DNA of 64,000 nucleotides from Helicobacter sp. 12S02232-10 (GCF_002272895.1 NZ_MLAQ01000001.1:45800-109799); one strand, 5' to 3'; numbered from the stretch's first letter, positions 28,268-38,091 are shown. Numbers and translations: made by a program. Notes: generated from the sequence alone by a model not told the origin.

Positions 28268-29072
28268 TTTTGAAGAGGAAAATTTGATTGCAAAATCTGA
28301 ATTGCCTAAACATAATGTGCAAAAATATGAATTTAAATCAATTGCTAAAAACTCCGATCAAGATCTGAAAGAAAGTGTTCCTATCGAAAAGAATACTCCT
28401 CCTCAGGCTCAAGATCCTTCTTTTTCTGCACAGGAGACAAAAAAAAGCGGAGGTTCTTCGCTTGAGAAGGATTTGATTGAGCGTTTGCTTCAAAAGACAG
28501 ATGAGTTATCAGGTAATCTTGCCAAGCTTCAGATTCAGTTTGAAAAACAACAGCTTGAAATTGAAGAAAGGGTAAATGTCGCAAGAAGCGATGCTTATAA
28601 AGACGGATTGAAAGAGGGAGAGGAAAAGGCAAAAAAAGAAATGCTCTTTGAGGTAGAAAAAGAAAAAACGACATTGATCCAATCCATTGTAACTCTTGAT
28701 AAGGAAATGCAAAAATCACAAAAACATCTTGAAAAGCTCGAAAAAGAATTGAGTTCTATAGCTGTAGATATTGCTAAAGAAGTTATCATTAAAGAAGTGG
28801 AAACTAGTAGCCAAAAGGTTGCCCTTGCTTTAGCTAAAGAGCTTCTTTCAAGTATTGTTGATGCAACAGATATACATATTAAGGTCAATACGATTGATTA
28901 TCCTTATTTGAATGAAAATCTCAAAGACTCACCTAAAATCAAAATTGAAGCTGATGATGCTATTGCCAAAGGAGGCGTGGTTATTACGTGTAGCACCGGC
29001 AATATTGATGGAAATTTGATGGCTCGTTACAGGACTCTTAAACAAAGCGTTTTAGACAATTTAAAGGCTTAA
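28260..29072 (+). CDS. fliH: Flagellar export apparatus regulator FliH
   Basis: A 270-residue protein with a Glu/Lys-rich central coiled coil (about residues 60-165), including a segment with glycine-spaced repeats (KDGLKEGEEKAKKE), and a C-terminal FliH/YscL domain. It binds and restrains the export ATPase FliI. The start is taken as TTG at 28260, eight bases inside the fliG end and preceded by GGAGG at best spacing; TTG at 28257 is equally possible. Codons overlap fliG in another frame, so the two are coupled. Confidence 0.87.
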   Translation: MSNFEEENLIAKSELPKHNVQKYEFKSIAKNSDQDLKESVPIEKNTPPQAQDPSFSAQETKKSGGSSLEKDLIERLLQKTDELSGNLAKLQIQFEKQQLEIEERVNVARSDAYKDGLKEGEEKAKKEMLFEVEKEKTTLIQSIVTLDKEMQKSQKHLEKLEKELSSIAVDIAKEVIIKEVETSSQKVALALAKELLSSIVDATDIHIKVNTIDYPYLNENLKDSPKIKIEADDAIAKGGVVITCSTGNIDGNLMARYRTLKQSVLDNLKA

Positions 29073-29073
29073 G

Positions 29074-30945
29074 ATGAATTTTCTTGCTCCTCCAAAAAAT
29101 CTTATTCTTTTGGATAAAGACATTCCTTATTTAAAAAAGCTTTGTGAAGATATACGCGGTAGAATTTTAGAAGTTGTTAGTGCTAATGGAGGTCATTTAA
29201 GTTCTACTTTGGGTGCTGTGGAATTGATTGTTGGAATGCATTCAGTATTTGATTGTATGGAAAATCCTTTTATTTATGATGTGAGTCATCAAGCATATGC
29301 ACATAAGCTTATTACAGGAAGATGGAATGAATTTAGCACGCTTAGACAATTTGGAGGAATAAGCGGTTTTATTAAACCTTCTGAGTCTGTTTATGATTAT
29401 TTTGTTGCAGGTCATAGTTCCACTTCTATTTCTATAGGAGTAGGTGTTGCTAAAGCATATGCCTTAGAGAATAAATCAGGTATGCCTATTGCATTAATCG
29501 GGGATGGAAGTATGAGTTCAGGATTGGTGTATGAAGCACTCAATGAACTTGGAGATAGAAAATATCCGATGATTATTCTTTTAAATGACAATGAAATGAG
29601 CATTGCTAAGCCGATTGGGGCAATCAGTAAATATCTTTCTCATTTGATTGCAAGTCCGATGTACCAGTCCTTAAAAGAGAGAATTAAAAAAATTTTGAGA
29701 AAAATGCCTGATAGCGCCTCTTACATTGCAAAACGCTTTGAAGAATCTTTTAAACTCATCACTCCAGGCATTTTATTTGAAGAAATGGGAATCAATTACA
29801 TAGGTCCTATAAATGGGCACGATCTTGAAGAGATTATTTATTCTCTTAAGCTTGCCAAGGAATTTAAGGGTCCTGTTCTCATTCACGCTCAAACTATTAA
29901 AGGAAAAGGCTATGAAATAGCCGAAGGAAAATATGAAAAATGGCATGGTGTCGGTCCTTTTGATGTCGAGACAGGAAAATCTAAAAAATCATCTAGTATC
30001 AAAAGCCCTACAGAGATTTATTCTAAAGCTTTGTTGGAATTGGCCCAAGAGGATCAAAAAATCGTTGGAGTAACAGCTGCAATGCCTGGAGGTACGGGAT
30101 TGGGTGTATTGATTGATAAATATCCCGATCGTTTTTGGGATGTCGCAATTGCTGAACAACACGCGGTTGCATCGATGGCAGCAATGGCGAAGGAGGGGTT
30201 TAAGCCTTTTGTTACGATTTATTCTACTTTTTTGCAACGTGCTTTTGATCAAATTGTCCATGATGTAGGGATTATGTCTTTGCCTGTAAAATTTGCCATT
30301 GATCGAGCTGGGATTGTCGGGGAAGATGGCGAAACACATCAAGGATTACTTGATATATCTTATCTACGTTCCGTTCCTAATATGGTTCTTTTTGCCCCAC
30401 GTGACAATGTTTCATTGAAAAAAGCCGTTGCATTTGCTTCAAATTTTAATATTTCTCCGTGTGCTTTTCGTTATCCTAGAGGAAAATTTATTTTAGAAGA
30501 AGGCGTATTTGAGAATAAGGATTTTTTTATCGGTAAGTCTGAACTTTTGATTGATAATGGAGATATTCTTTTGGTAGGATATGGCAATGGTGTGGGTAGA
30601 GCATATGAAGTCTTAAAGCTTTTGAAAGAAAAAGGTATATCCTGTGCTTTGCTTGATTTGAGATTTCTCAAACCTTTGGATAGAGACTTAAAAGATATTT
30701 TACCAAAATATCAAATTATTTTTGTCTTTAGTGATAGCTACAAAATAAATGGCGTTGGATCTGCATTGCTTGAATATATGATGGAAGAAGATTTGAAATT
30801 GAGAATAGAGACTTTTGAAATTCCTGATAAATATATTCCTCACGGGAATACCGTTTTAATTGAAAAATCCGTTGGTTTAGATGTAGAAACCTTAACTATG
30901 AAAGTTTTGAACAGATTATCAAATCTATCGCAAAGACTCTCATAG
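29074..30945 (+). CDS. dxs: 1-deoxy-D-xylulose-5-phosphate synthase
   Basis: A 623-residue thiamine-diphosphate enzyme that makes DXP from pyruvate and glyceraldehyde-3-phosphate, the first step of the MEP isoprenoid pathway. Seen: GHLSSTLGAVELIVG (about residues 33-47), DVSHQAYAHK, the TPP motif IGDGSMSSGLVYEALNELG with NDNEMSI, and the transketolase central region FDVAIAEQHAVASMA-like segment (WDVAIAEQHAVASMA). It starts 1 base after fliH, as in H. pylori, which places an isoprenoid gene in a flagellar operon. ispG, a later step, is at 61616-62689. Confidence 0.96.
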   Translation: MNFLAPPKNLILLDKDIPYLKKLCEDIRGRILEVVSANGGHLSSTLGAVELIVGMHSVFDCMENPFIYDVSHQAYAHKLITGRWNEFSTLRQFGGISGFIKPSESVYDYFVAGHSSTSISIGVGVAKAYALENKSGMPIALIGDGSMSSGLVYEALNELGDRKYPMIILLNDNEMSIAKPIGAISKYLSHLIASPMYQSLKERIKKILRKMPDSASYIAKRFEESFKLITPGILFEEMGINYIGPINGHDLEEIIYSLKLAKEFKGPVLIHAQTIKGKGYEIAEGKYEKWHGVGPFDVETGKSKKSSSIKSPTEIYSKALLELAQEDQKIVGVTAAMPGGTGLGVLIDKYPDRFWDVAIAEQHAVASMAAMAKEGFKPFVTIYSTFLQRAFDQIVHDVGIMSLPVKFAIDRAGIVGEDGETHQGLLDISYLRSVPNMVLFAPRDNVSLKKAVAFASNFNISPCAFRYPRGKFILEEGVFENKDFFIGKSELLIDNGDILLVGYGNGVGRAYEVLKLLKEKGISCALLDLRFLKPLDRDLKDILPKYQIIFVFSDSYKINGVGSALLEYMMEEDLKLRIETFEIPDKYIPHGNTVLIEKSVGLDVETLTMKVLNRLSNLSQRLS

Positions 30946-31175
30946 CAACACTTTGATTTCTTTAAAAGAAATGAAAGCGTTGAAAAAACAAGAAATGCTA
31001 TTGAAAAAAGTATAAATTGAATCCTGATTTTTTAACTGAAGCAATGGTATATGGGGCGGGAAGTGAGAATGAGTATGGAACACTTCTTTTAAAATAGATG
31101 GCAAATAAGTATTGGAATTTAATTTCTCTTGTCAGGTTATTTTTGCTAAAATCTAAACAAAAAGGATTTTGGGCG
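30946..31175. other. Intergenic gap before accC
   Basis: 230 bases between dxs and accC. There is a short near-palindrome ATTTCTTT/AAAGAAAT around 30957-30973 and a 30-codon open stretch ending at a TAG about 31097, with no ribosome site. accB, often adjacent to accC in bacteria, is not here. I see no convincing gene. Confidence 0.5.
31147..31152 (+). promoter_or_regulatory. Candidate extended -10 element of accC
   Basis: TAAAAT preceded by TTGC (extended -10 form TGCTAAAAT), 24 bases ahead of the accC ATG. Confidence 0.35.
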
Positions 31176-32594
31176 ATGTTTAAAAAGATCTTAATTGCCA
31201 ATCGGGGTGAAATAGCCGTTCGGATTATTCGCGCCTGTAATGATTTGCACGTCAAGAGCGTAGCGATTTATTCTGAAGCTGATAGGGATTCGTTGCATAT
31301 TAAAATGGCAGATGAAGCTTATAAAGTAAGTGAAGAGCCGCTAAAGGGATATTTAGATCCCGATACTATTATTAAAATTGCCAAAGAAAGTAGTGCAGAA
31401 GCCATTCATCCAGGCTATGGGTTTTTGAGTGAAAATGCTGATTTTGCCAAAAAGGTTTTGGAAGCAGGTCTTGTATTTATAGGGCCAAGCCCAGAAGTGA
31501 TTGCAAAAATGGGGGATAAAAATCAAGCACGAGCCTTGATGAGTGAAAATGGTATCCCAATCGTTCCAGGGACAAAGGTACTCAATCAGAACACTCAAGA
31601 GGAAATCAAGGGTTTTGCCGATAAAATTGGATATCCTGTTATTCTTAAAGCAAGTGCAGGTGGGGGAGGCAGGGGAATACGCGTAGTCTTTGAAGAAAAA
31701 GATTTGATGGATAGTTTTGAGGCTTGCAAACGTGAAGCTAAGGCATTTTTTAAAAATGAAGATATTTTTATGGAAAAATACATTCAGAATCCTCGCCATA
31801 TCGAGTTTCAAATACTTGGTGATAACTATGGGAACGTCATTCATTTACTTGAGAGAGATTGTTCTATCCAACGCCGCCATCAAAAGCTCTTAGAAATTGC
31901 TCCAAGCCCTTTAATGGGAGAGGATTTACGTCGTAGAATGGGTGCTGCAGCTGTTATGGCAGCTAAAGTTTCGGGGTATAGTAATGCTGGAACAGTAGAA
32001 TTTTTGCTTGATGAAACAAATAATTTTTATTTTATGGAGATGAATACTCGTATTCAAGTTGAACACGGTGTTACTGAAGAAATCACAGGATTAGATCTAG
32101 TTGCTAGACAAATCAGGATTGCAAGCGGAGAATTGCTTGAATTGCTTCAGAGTGACATCAAACCACAAGGTTTTGCTATTGAAGCAAGAATTAATGCCGA
32201 AGATGCAAGCAGAGATTTTGCTCCAAATCCAGGACGAATTATTGGATATTATCCTGCTTTGGGACCTTTTGTGAGAATAGACAGCTGTATTTATAAGGAT
32301 TATGTCATTCCGCCTCATTATGATTCGATGGTGGCAAAGGTGATTGTGCGTGCCAGCAGTTATTCTCTGGCTGTTAATAAGATGATTCGGGCATTGGGTG
32401 AATTTAAGGTTGAGGGCATCAAGACAACTACGGAATTTTTGCTCAATATTTGCAGAGAGAAGAATTTTGGACGCGGCGATTTTGATACTTCCTATATAGA
32501 AACTCATCTTCAACATTTGATCCCTCAGGAGGTGAAAGATGAAATTTTTGTGGCTGTTGCGAACGCGATCGGTTTCAAATATGGATTGGAATGA
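31176..32594 (+). CDS. accC: Biotin carboxylase subunit of acetyl-CoA carboxylase
   Basis: A 472-residue ATP-grasp enzyme that carboxylates biotin on AccB in the first step of fatty acid synthesis. Seen: KKILIANRGEIAVRIIRAC at the N-terminus, the glycine-rich ATP loop KASAGGGGRGIRVV (about residues 158-171), EMNTRIQVEHGVTEEITG (about 288-305) and HYDSMVAKVIVRA. The ATG at 31176 gives the standard N-terminus with AAGGA ten bases upstream; an open frame continues 26 codons further but lacks similarity. A short C-terminal extension makes it slightly longer than the H. pylori enzyme. Confidence 0.95.
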   Translation: MFKKILIANRGEIAVRIIRACNDLHVKSVAIYSEADRDSLHIKMADEAYKVSEEPLKGYLDPDTIIKIAKESSAEAIHPGYGFLSENADFAKKVLEAGLVFIGPSPEVIAKMGDKNQARALMSENGIPIVPGTKVLNQNTQEEIKGFADKIGYPVILKASAGGGGRGIRVVFEEKDLMDSFEACKREAKAFFKNEDIFMEKYIQNPRHIEFQILGDNYGNVIHLLERDCSIQRRHQKLLEIAPSPLMGEDLRRRMGAAAVMAAKVSGYSNAGTVEFLLDETNNFYFMEMNTRIQVEHGVTEEITGLDLVARQIRIASGELLELLQSDIKPQGFAIEARINAEDASRDFAPNPGRIIGYYPALGPFVRIDSCIYKDYVIPPHYDSMVAKVIVRASSYSLAVNKMIRALGEFKVEGIKTTTEFLLNICREKNFGRGDFDTSYIETHLQHLIPQEVKDEIFVAVANAIGFKYGLE

Positions 32595-32615
32595 TTCATT
32601 TTGTGAGGTAGAGTG

Positions 32616-33314
32616 ATGCGAGAGATTGTTTTGATCAATTCTAAAGAGAATCCCAAAGTAAAAACTTTAATTGTAAATAAGATTGAGCTTTTGCCTATTA
32701 GAAAATCTATTATAGAGCAACATATTGATTTAAATAAAATTCAAAAGAGCGTGGATGCCTTGATTTTTACCTCAAAATATGCTTTTAAATCTTTACTGAA
32801 AAATATGCAGGAATACCCAGAATTAGAAGTTTTTAGACAGATACCAGCATTTGTAATTGGAGAAAATACGGCTCAAAAACTAAAAGAAGCTTGCTTTGGT
32901 GTAGAATATATCGGTCTAGATTCTCATGGAGCTGGTTTTTCAAGTGAAATTATTCCTTTGCTTAAAAACAGAAAACCTTTATATTTTCGTGCTAAAAAGA
33001 TTGTTTCAGGGTTGGATGTGAAGCTTTGGGAGGCAAAAATTAAACTCAAACAAGTCATTGCTTATGAAAATAAAACTAGTATCATAGATAAAACTTTTAA
33101 ACCACTGCCAAAATCTATCCTGATTTTTACTGCTCCAAGTCATTATTTGGCTTTTAAACAGAACTTTGGTTGGGATGGAAGCTATAGTGCGGTGGCTATC
33201 GGGATGACTACTTTTGGGGTTTTTGATAGTGAGGTGGAAGGATTTGTAAGCCCAACTCAAAGCATAGATAGTTGTATAGAATTTGCCAAAGAATTGGCAT
33301 TAAAACTTCCTTAA
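32616..33314 (+). CDS. hemD: Uroporphyrinogen-III synthase
   Basis: A 232-residue protein of the HemD family, which cyclises hydroxymethylbilane to uroporphyrinogen III in haem synthesis. The family is poorly conserved; the call rests on the two-lobe pattern, the segments DALIFTSKYAFKSL (about residues 48-61), PAFVIGENTAQKLKE (about 85-99), LYFRAKK and the late SILIFTAPSHYLAF and AIGMTTFG. A GTG directly before the ATG could also start it. It follows accC by 21 bases. Confidence 0.75.
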   Translation: MREIVLINSKENPKVKTLIVNKIELLPIRKSIIEQHIDLNKIQKSVDALIFTSKYAFKSLLKNMQEYPELEVFRQIPAFVIGENTAQKLKEACFGVEYIGLDSHGAGFSSEIIPLLKNRKPLYFRAKKIVSGLDVKLWEAKIKLKQVIAYENKTSIIDKTFKPLPKSILIFTAPSHYLAFKQNFGWDGSYSAVAIGMTTFGVFDSEVEGFVSPTQSIDSCIEFAKELALKLP

Positions 33315-33332
33315 GGATTAGAAAGGGTAAAA

Positions 33333-33713
33333 ATGGATTTTGTTTTAGCTGCGATGGGTGGAGCGATAGGCAGTGTCTTAAGGTATTTTCTTTCTAAAGT
33401 GCTACCTTTAAAATTTTTGGTGTGGGGTACATTTCCTTTGGGGACTTTTACCGTTAATCTCATCGGTAGTTTTTTGATAGGGTTTGCAAGTTTTTTAGTC
33501 GCTCAAAAGATTTTAGGGAATGATTTTAGAGTATTTTTTATCATCGGGATTTTGGGAGGATTTACAACTTTTTCGTCTTTTGGGATGGATACGTTCAATA
33601 TGCTTGCTCAAAAAGAATTTTTAAAAGCTGTTTTTTATATTTTAAGCACAAATATTTTGGGTTTTATTCTCGTTGGGACAGGGTGGTTTTTGTCCAAAAC
33701 GTTTTTTAATTAG
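33333..33713 (+). CDS. crcB: Fluoride channel CrcB/Fluc
   Basis: A 126-residue four-helix membrane protein. The signature GGFTTFSSFGMD (about residues 72-83) and GGAIGSVLRYFLS near the N-terminus, plus GTFTVNLIGSFLIG (about 36-49), identify it as a Fluc/CrcB fluoride exporter, which works as a dual-topology dimer. Only one copy is seen. It overlaps the convergent gene at 33706-34416 by eight bases. Confidence 0.92.
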   Translation: MDFVLAAMGGAIGSVLRYFLSKVLPLKFLVWGTFPLGTFTVNLIGSFLIGFASFLVAQKILGNDFRVFFIIGILGGFTTFSSFGMDTFNMLAQKEFLKAVFYILSTNILGFILVGTGWFLSKTFFN

Positions 33714-34416
33714 CGTTTTGTTTGATTTCAAGCAAATATCTTGCGATGATGATTGTTTGCAATAAGGTCGCAAGAAAATTAAAAATAGGAATAAGGGAAA
33801 ACAGGTATGCTATTGCTGTTATTTGATAGTTTTTAGCTTTGTGTTCGGACAGAATCAAGCGATAGTCTGATTTTTCAAAGATAGAACTGCCCACATCAAA
33901 TAGCATCGTATTTTTGAAAAAGAAAAAGTGAGGAATCAAGACAGCAAAAATTCCTATGAATGGAACAAAATATAAAGGAGTTAGAATTATGGCAAATAAA
34001 AGGAAGTAACCGAAAGATTTACTAAAATAGCCCATTGATGAAAGGATATTTCCAAAAGAATCAATTTGAAGGTCGCGATAGTATTTTTTGTGAAGATAGC
34101 TGATTACGATTGGGGTATAAAAGATTGAGACAAAGACATTTCCGATAAGCGTGAGGATAATCATCAAGAATGCAAGCAAAATGTACAAAAGAGACTTGAT
34201 AAATAGATTCCCTATGCCCACAAAAAAGCCTTTATTATCTGATAAATTTTGCCAATTTGTCGGTAGCAAGTGTTTGAGCCACTCAAAAATGTCTTCGTTG
34301 AAATAAAATAGTAAAGTTCCCCAAAATAAAACCCCAATAAGCACAGGGAAGATGTTTAAAATCAACATTTTTAAACTGAAAAAGTCTTCCCAGCTTTTTT
34401 TAATGATGGCTAGCAT
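33706..34416 (-). CDS. EI24/CysZ-like membrane protein
   Basis: A 236-residue inner-membrane protein with about five hydrophobic segments, recognisable as EI24-domain (CysZ-like): SWEDFFSLKMLILNIFPVL at the N-terminus, the long helix around LLYILLAFLMIILTLIGNVF, FYTPIVISYLHKKYY and the C-terminal LFSLIPIFNFLATLLQTIII. CysZ proteins carry sulfate, but Campylobacterota members are uncharacterised and the substrate is unknown. Its 3' end overlaps crcB. Confidence 0.7.
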   Translation of the reverse strand: MLAIIKKSWEDFFSLKMLILNIFPVLIGVLFWGTLLFYFNEDIFEWLKHLLPTNWQNLSDNKGFFVGIGNLFIKSLLYILLAFLMIILTLIGNVFVSIFYTPIVISYLHKKYYRDLQIDSFGNILSSMGYFSKSFGYFLLFAIILTPLYFVPFIGIFAVLIPHFFFFKNTMLFDVGSSIFEKSDYRLILSEHKAKNYQITAIAYLFSLIPIFNFLATLLQTIIIARYLLEIKQNAN

Positions 34417-34481
34417 TGTTTTTCCTTGATAATTTTTATATAAAAATTTATCTTTTATTGACTTTATTTAAGTTTAAAAGG

Positions 34482-34487
34482 TAAAAT
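34482..34487 (+). promoter_or_regulatory. Candidate promoter of the prolyl isomerase gene
   Basis: TAAAAT at -10, with TTGACT at 34458-34463 and an 18-base spacer, one of the few places here with a recognisable -35 box. It lies 53 bases ahead of the ATG at 34541. Confidence 0.55.
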
Positions 34488-34540
34488 TACGGAATGTGTT
34501 GCTTAAATGGCGCCAAATTTAAATATATGGAGATTTGAGA

Positions 34541-35374
34541 ATGAAAAAAAGTATAGTAAGCTTGATTCTTGCAAGCACTATGTGTGTTGGATTTGCAGGA
34601 GCTAAAACCCTTGCCACAGTTGATGGTATAGCGATTACAGAGAAAGATTTTGATATGATCAAACAAAGAGTGCCTAATTTCAATTTTAACGATCTTGATA
34701 AAAATCAACAAAAAGCTTTGGTGGAGCAAGCTATCAATAATATTTTGATTGAAAAAGAGGCTAAAAAGGAAAAAATTCAAAATTCAGCTGATTTTAAATC
34801 TGCAGTTGATGCATTTGAAAAACAACTTTTAGTAGAGCTTTGGGCAAAGAAACAAGCAGAAGTGATAGGAAAAACTAAAATTCCCGACGCGGAATTAAAA
34901 AAATATTACGATGAACATAAACAAGATTTTGTTCAACAAGAAGCCCATGCTCGTCATATTCTTGTAAAGACTGAAGAACAAGCCAAGAAAATTATCTCTG
35001 AATTAAATAAAACCCCTAAGGCAAAGGTAGAAGCTAAATTTATCGAATTAGCAAATAAAGAATCTATTGATCCAAATACTAAGAATACTCAAAATGGTGG
35101 AGATTTGGGAAATTTTCAAAAAAATCGTATGGATCCTGAATTCGCTAAGGCCACTTTTGATTTGAAACCAGGAACTTATACAAAAACACCTATTAAAACT
35201 CAATTCGGCTACCATATTATTTATCTAATTAAGAAAAACGATCCTGTTACTCCTACGTTTGATCAGGCAAAACGAACCATTGAGGATATTTTGAAAAATA
35301 AAGAATTCGAAGAAAGAATGAAAAATAAAATCAATGAATTAAAGAAGAGCGCAAAAATCAATATTGCTAGCTAA
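34541..35374 (+). CDS. Periplasmic peptidyl-prolyl isomerase, PEB4/HP0175 type
   Basis: A 277-residue SurA/parvulin-like chaperone. It has a signal peptide (residues 1-23, ending near GFAGAKT), an N-terminal helical chaperone region and a parvulin domain from about residue 130: QEAHARHILVKTEEQA, then GGDLGNFQKNRMDPEF and TQFGYHIIYLI. Secreted homologues in C. jejuni (PEB4) and H. pylori (HP0175) help outer-membrane protein folding. The ATG at 34541 has GGAG eight bases upstream. fba and efp follow as in H. pylori HP0175-HP0177. Confidence 0.9.
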   Translation: MKKSIVSLILASTMCVGFAGAKTLATVDGIAITEKDFDMIKQRVPNFNFNDLDKNQQKALVEQAINNILIEKEAKKEKIQNSADFKSAVDAFEKQLLVELWAKKQAEVIGKTKIPDAELKKYYDEHKQDFVQQEAHARHILVKTEEQAKKIISELNKTPKAKVEAKFIELANKESIDPNTKNTQNGGDLGNFQKNRMDPEFAKATFDLKPGTYTKTPIKTQFGYHIIYLIKKNDPVTPTFDQAKRTIEDILKNKEFEERMKNKINELKKSAKINIAS

Positions 35375-35385
35375 AAGGATCTTAT

Positions 35386-36312
35386 ATGTTGGTTGTCGGT
35401 AGCGATATTTTACAAAAGGCACACAAAGAAGGATATGGAGTAGGGGCTTTTAATTTTGTAAATTTTGAAATGTTAAACGCAATTTTTGAAGCTGCCGATG
35501 AAGCCTCCTCCCCCCTTATTATTCAAGCAAGTGAAGGTGCAATTAAATATATGGGCATTGATATGGTTGTGGGGATGGCTAAAATAATGTCAAATCGTTA
35601 TTCTCATATTCCTGTAGCCCTACACTTGGATCACGGAACGACCTTTGAAAGTTGTCAGAAGGCGATTGAAGCTGGTTTTACCTCAGTAATGATTGATGCT
35701 TCTCATCACCCTTTTGAGGAAAATCTAGAGTTAACAGCCAAAGTTGTGGAAGCAGCCCATAAAGAAGGTGTAAGCGTTGAAGCCGAATTAGGTAGGCTGA
35801 TGGGCATTGAAGATAATATTTCTGTAGATGAAAAAGATGCTGTTTTGGTAAATCCCAAAGAGGCAGAGATTTTTGTCAGAGAATCAAAAGTTGATTATCT
35901 TGCTCCAGCTATTGGTACGAGTCACGGGGCATTTAAGTTCAAAGGTGAGCCAAAATTAGATTTTAAACGTCTCCAAGAAGTCAAAAGATTGACAAATATT
36001 CCTTTGGTATTGCACGGGGCTAGCGCAATACCCGATTATGTGCGGGAATCTTTTTTGAATAGTGGTGGAGATCTTAAGGGAAGCAAAGGCGTACCTTTTG
36101 AATTTTTACAAGAGTCGATTAAGGGTGGGATTAATAAAGTCAATACTGATACAGATTTGAGAATTGCCTTTATGGCAGAAGTCAGACGTGTTGCTAACGA
36201 AGATAAAACTCAATTTGACTTGAGAAAATTTTTTACTCCAGGTATGCAAGCTATCAAAAAAGTTGTTCTTGAAAGAATGCATTTACTGGGCAGTGCTAAT
36301 AAAATAAGTTAG
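35386..36312 (+). CDS. fba: Class II fructose-1,6-bisphosphate aldolase
   Basis: A 308-residue zinc-dependent aldolase used in glycolysis and gluconeogenesis. Zinc ligands and active-site motifs are visible: [13 protein letters not shown] (about residues 81-93), [15 protein letters not shown] (about 132-146), [16 protein letters not shown] (about 173-188) and [10 protein letters not shown] (about 207-216). Length matches H. pylori FbaA. It lies 11 bases after the isomerase gene. Confidence 0.96.
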   Translation: MLVVGSDILQKAHKEGYGVGAFNFVNFEMLNAIFEAADEASSPLIIQASEGAIKYMGIDMVVGMAKIMSNRYSHIPVALHLDHGTTFESCQKAIEAGFTSVMIDASHHPFEENLELTAKVVEAAHKEGVSVEAELGRLMGIEDNISVDEKDAVLVNPKEAEIFVRESKVDYLAPAIGTSHGAFKFKGEPKLDFKRLQEVKRLTNIPLVLHGASAIPDYVRESFLNSGGDLKGSKGVPFEFLQESIKGGINKVNTDTDLRIAFMAEVRRVANEDKTQFDLRKFFTPGMQAIKKVVLERMHLLGSANKIS

Positions 36313-36322
36313 AGGAGAATAT

Positions 36323-36886
36323 ATGGCAATTGGGATGAGCGAATTAAAAAAAGGTTTGAAAATAGAGATAGAAAACGTTCCTTATAGAATTGTCGAATAT
36401 CAACACGTCAAACCTGGAAAAGGAGCTGCATTTGTCCGTGCAAAAATAAAATCATTCTTAGATGGCAAAGTGATTGAAAAAACTTTTCATGCTGGCGATA
36501 AGTGTGAAGAACCCAATTTGATTGAAAAAACAATGCAGTATCTTTATCACGATGGAGACACTTATCAATTTATGGATACTGAAACTTATGAACAAATTGC
36601 TTTGAATGATAATCAAGTTGGAGATGTTTCAAAATGGATGCTTGATGGGATGAGTGTTCAGATTCTTTTTCATAATAATAAAGCCATTTCTGTCGATGTT
36701 CCTCAGATTGTCGAACTCAAAATTGTCGAGACCGCCCCAAATTTTAAGGGTGATACTTCTAGTGCAAGTAAAAAGCCTGCAACTTTGGAGACCGGAGCTG
36801 TTGTGCAGATTCCTTTCCATATTCTTGAAGGCGAAGTGATTAGAGTCAATACTGAAACTTCAGAGTATGTAGAAAAAGTTAAATAG
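36323..36886 (+). CDS. efp: Translation elongation factor P
   Basis: A 187-residue factor that relieves ribosome stalling at polyproline. The loop carrying the modifiable lysine reads [17 protein letters not shown] (about residues 29-45), and the C-terminal OB domain ends in [15 protein letters not shown]. It follows fba by 10 bases. TonB here carries a long Pro-Lys repeat and the Hcp-like protein is Pro-rich, both plausible EF-P clients. Confidence 0.96.
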   Translation: MAIGMSELKKGLKIEIENVPYRIVEYQHVKPGKGAAFVRAKIKSFLDGKVIEKTFHAGDKCEEPNLIEKTMQYLYHDGDTYQFMDTETYEQIALNDNQVGDVSKWMLDGMSVQILFHNNKAISVDVPQIVELKIVETAPNFKGDTSSASKKPATLETGAVVQIPFHILEGEVIRVNTETSEYVEKVK

Positions 36887-37072
36887 TTTATATATTTTTC
36901 TTTTTAATTATTGATTATAATATTATTCTGTGCTACAGAGAATTTTCAATTTTATCCGGAATTTGAAACTCAAAAATTTATTGAATTTTGTATTAAAAAC
37001 TTGCTAATTTTCTTTAATCTCAAAGATTGAAAAATAATTTAAAATTTGTAGTCAAATATCAAAATTTAAGAG

Positions 37073-37078
37073 TATAAT
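37073..37078 (+). promoter_or_regulatory. Candidate -10 element of the DUF2156 gene
   Basis: A perfect TATAAT, 33 bases ahead of the ATG at 37111, in an AT-rich 224-base gap after efp that holds no other feature. Confidence 0.55.
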
Positions 37079-37110
37079 TCGCGCCAAATTTTAAATAAGG
37101 CTCTTTGATT

Positions 37111-38091
37111 ATGGCAACAATAAATATTTTAGATTATAAATTAAAACCTTTTGTTATTGAAACAAAAGGAATTATGGAAGACTATTTGTGTAAGACTCAA
37201 GTTGATGTGAGTGATTATTCTTTTGCTGCCAATTATATTTGGCTTTCAAGAACAAGCGGTTTTTATGAAATCATTGAGGATACATTTTGTTTGTTTGTGA
37301 TGACGGGAGGCGAACTTTCGATGCTTTTACCTCCGCTTGGCAACCCTAAGCATTGTTACAATGCAATTCCAAAATGTTTTGATATTATGAATGAAAATAA
37401 TTCATCAAATTATTATTCTAAAATCGAATATGTTTGTGATGAATTTTTGGAGGATTTTATCACTTCTAGTAACGAAGGAGAAGTTATATTCTCATCTTTG
37501 GAAAATTATGTAATCGAAAAAAAGCTTGTTGATTATATATATAAAACAAATGATTTGATTGAGCTTAAGGGTAATTCTTATCACGCTAAGCGAAATGAAA
37601 TCAATAAGTTTAAAAAGGCATATCCGGATTTTAAAATAGAAGCTCTTGACCCAGAAGCTCATTTGATTCCAATCAATCAGCTTTTTAATAAGTGGGTAAG
37701 CGATAGAATAAAATATATGCCCAAGGAAGAAGTGGATATTTTTATGGACGGCATTTATCAAGAGAGGTTTGCCATAAAAAGAGTATTGCAAGATTATGAT
37801 GCTTTGGGATTGGTAGGTTTGGTTATTTATATCGGCGAGGAATTGAAAGGTTTCACAGTGGGTGAACAAGTTAGGGAAGATACGGCAAGTGTATTGATTG
37901 AAAAGACGGATTTTGAAGTACTTGGTTGCGCACAATTCATTTTTAGAGAATTTTGTAAGGTATTGAAAGATAAATATAATGCAGAATATATTAATGTCGG
38001 AGATGATATGGGATTTGAAAATCTCAAAAAGGTAAAAATGTCTTATCGTCCTGATAAGTTGGTTCCAAAATATACAATTTATCAAAAATAA
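37111..38091 (+). CDS. DUF2156-family protein (tandem GNAT fold)
   Basis: A 326-residue protein recognisable as the DUF2156/LPG-synthetase C-terminal type: SDYSFAANYIWLS (about residues 38-50), GNSYHAKRNEINKFKK (about 152-167), and YINVGDDMGFENLKKVKMSY (about 294-313). The fold is two GNAT halves, as in MprF and Fem aminoacyl-tRNA transferases, but no membrane domain is present. The true reaction is unknown. The ATG at 37111 (MATINILDYK) is preferred over a TTG two codons upstream. Its TAA shares a base with the next start. Confidence 0.82.
   Translation: MATINILDYKLKPFVIETKGIMEDYLCKTQVDVSDYSFAANYIWLSRTSGFYEIIEDTFCLFVMTGGELSMLLPPLGNPKHCYNAIPKCFDIMNENNSSNYYSKIEYVCDEFLEDFITSSNEGEVIFSSLENYVIEKKLVDYIYKTNDLIELKGNSYHAKRNEINKFKKAYPDFKIEALDPEAHLIPINQLFNKWVSDRIKYMPKEEVDIFMDGIYQERFAIKRVLQDYDALGLVGLVIYIGEELKGFTVGEQVREDTASVLIEKTDFEVLGCAQFIFREFCKVLKDKYNAEYINVGDDMGFENLKKVKMSYRPDKLVPKYTIYQK

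Noticed and set aside
30960..31097. A small gene or accB between dxs and accC
   Set aside because: The open stretches are under 35 codons, lack ribosome sites, and show no biotin-attachment MKM motif.
35503..35518. Cytosine-rich tract inside fba as a phase-variable repeat
   Set aside because: The run is only about six C bases inside a conserved essential enzyme, too short for the slippage seen in Helicobacter phase-variable genes.
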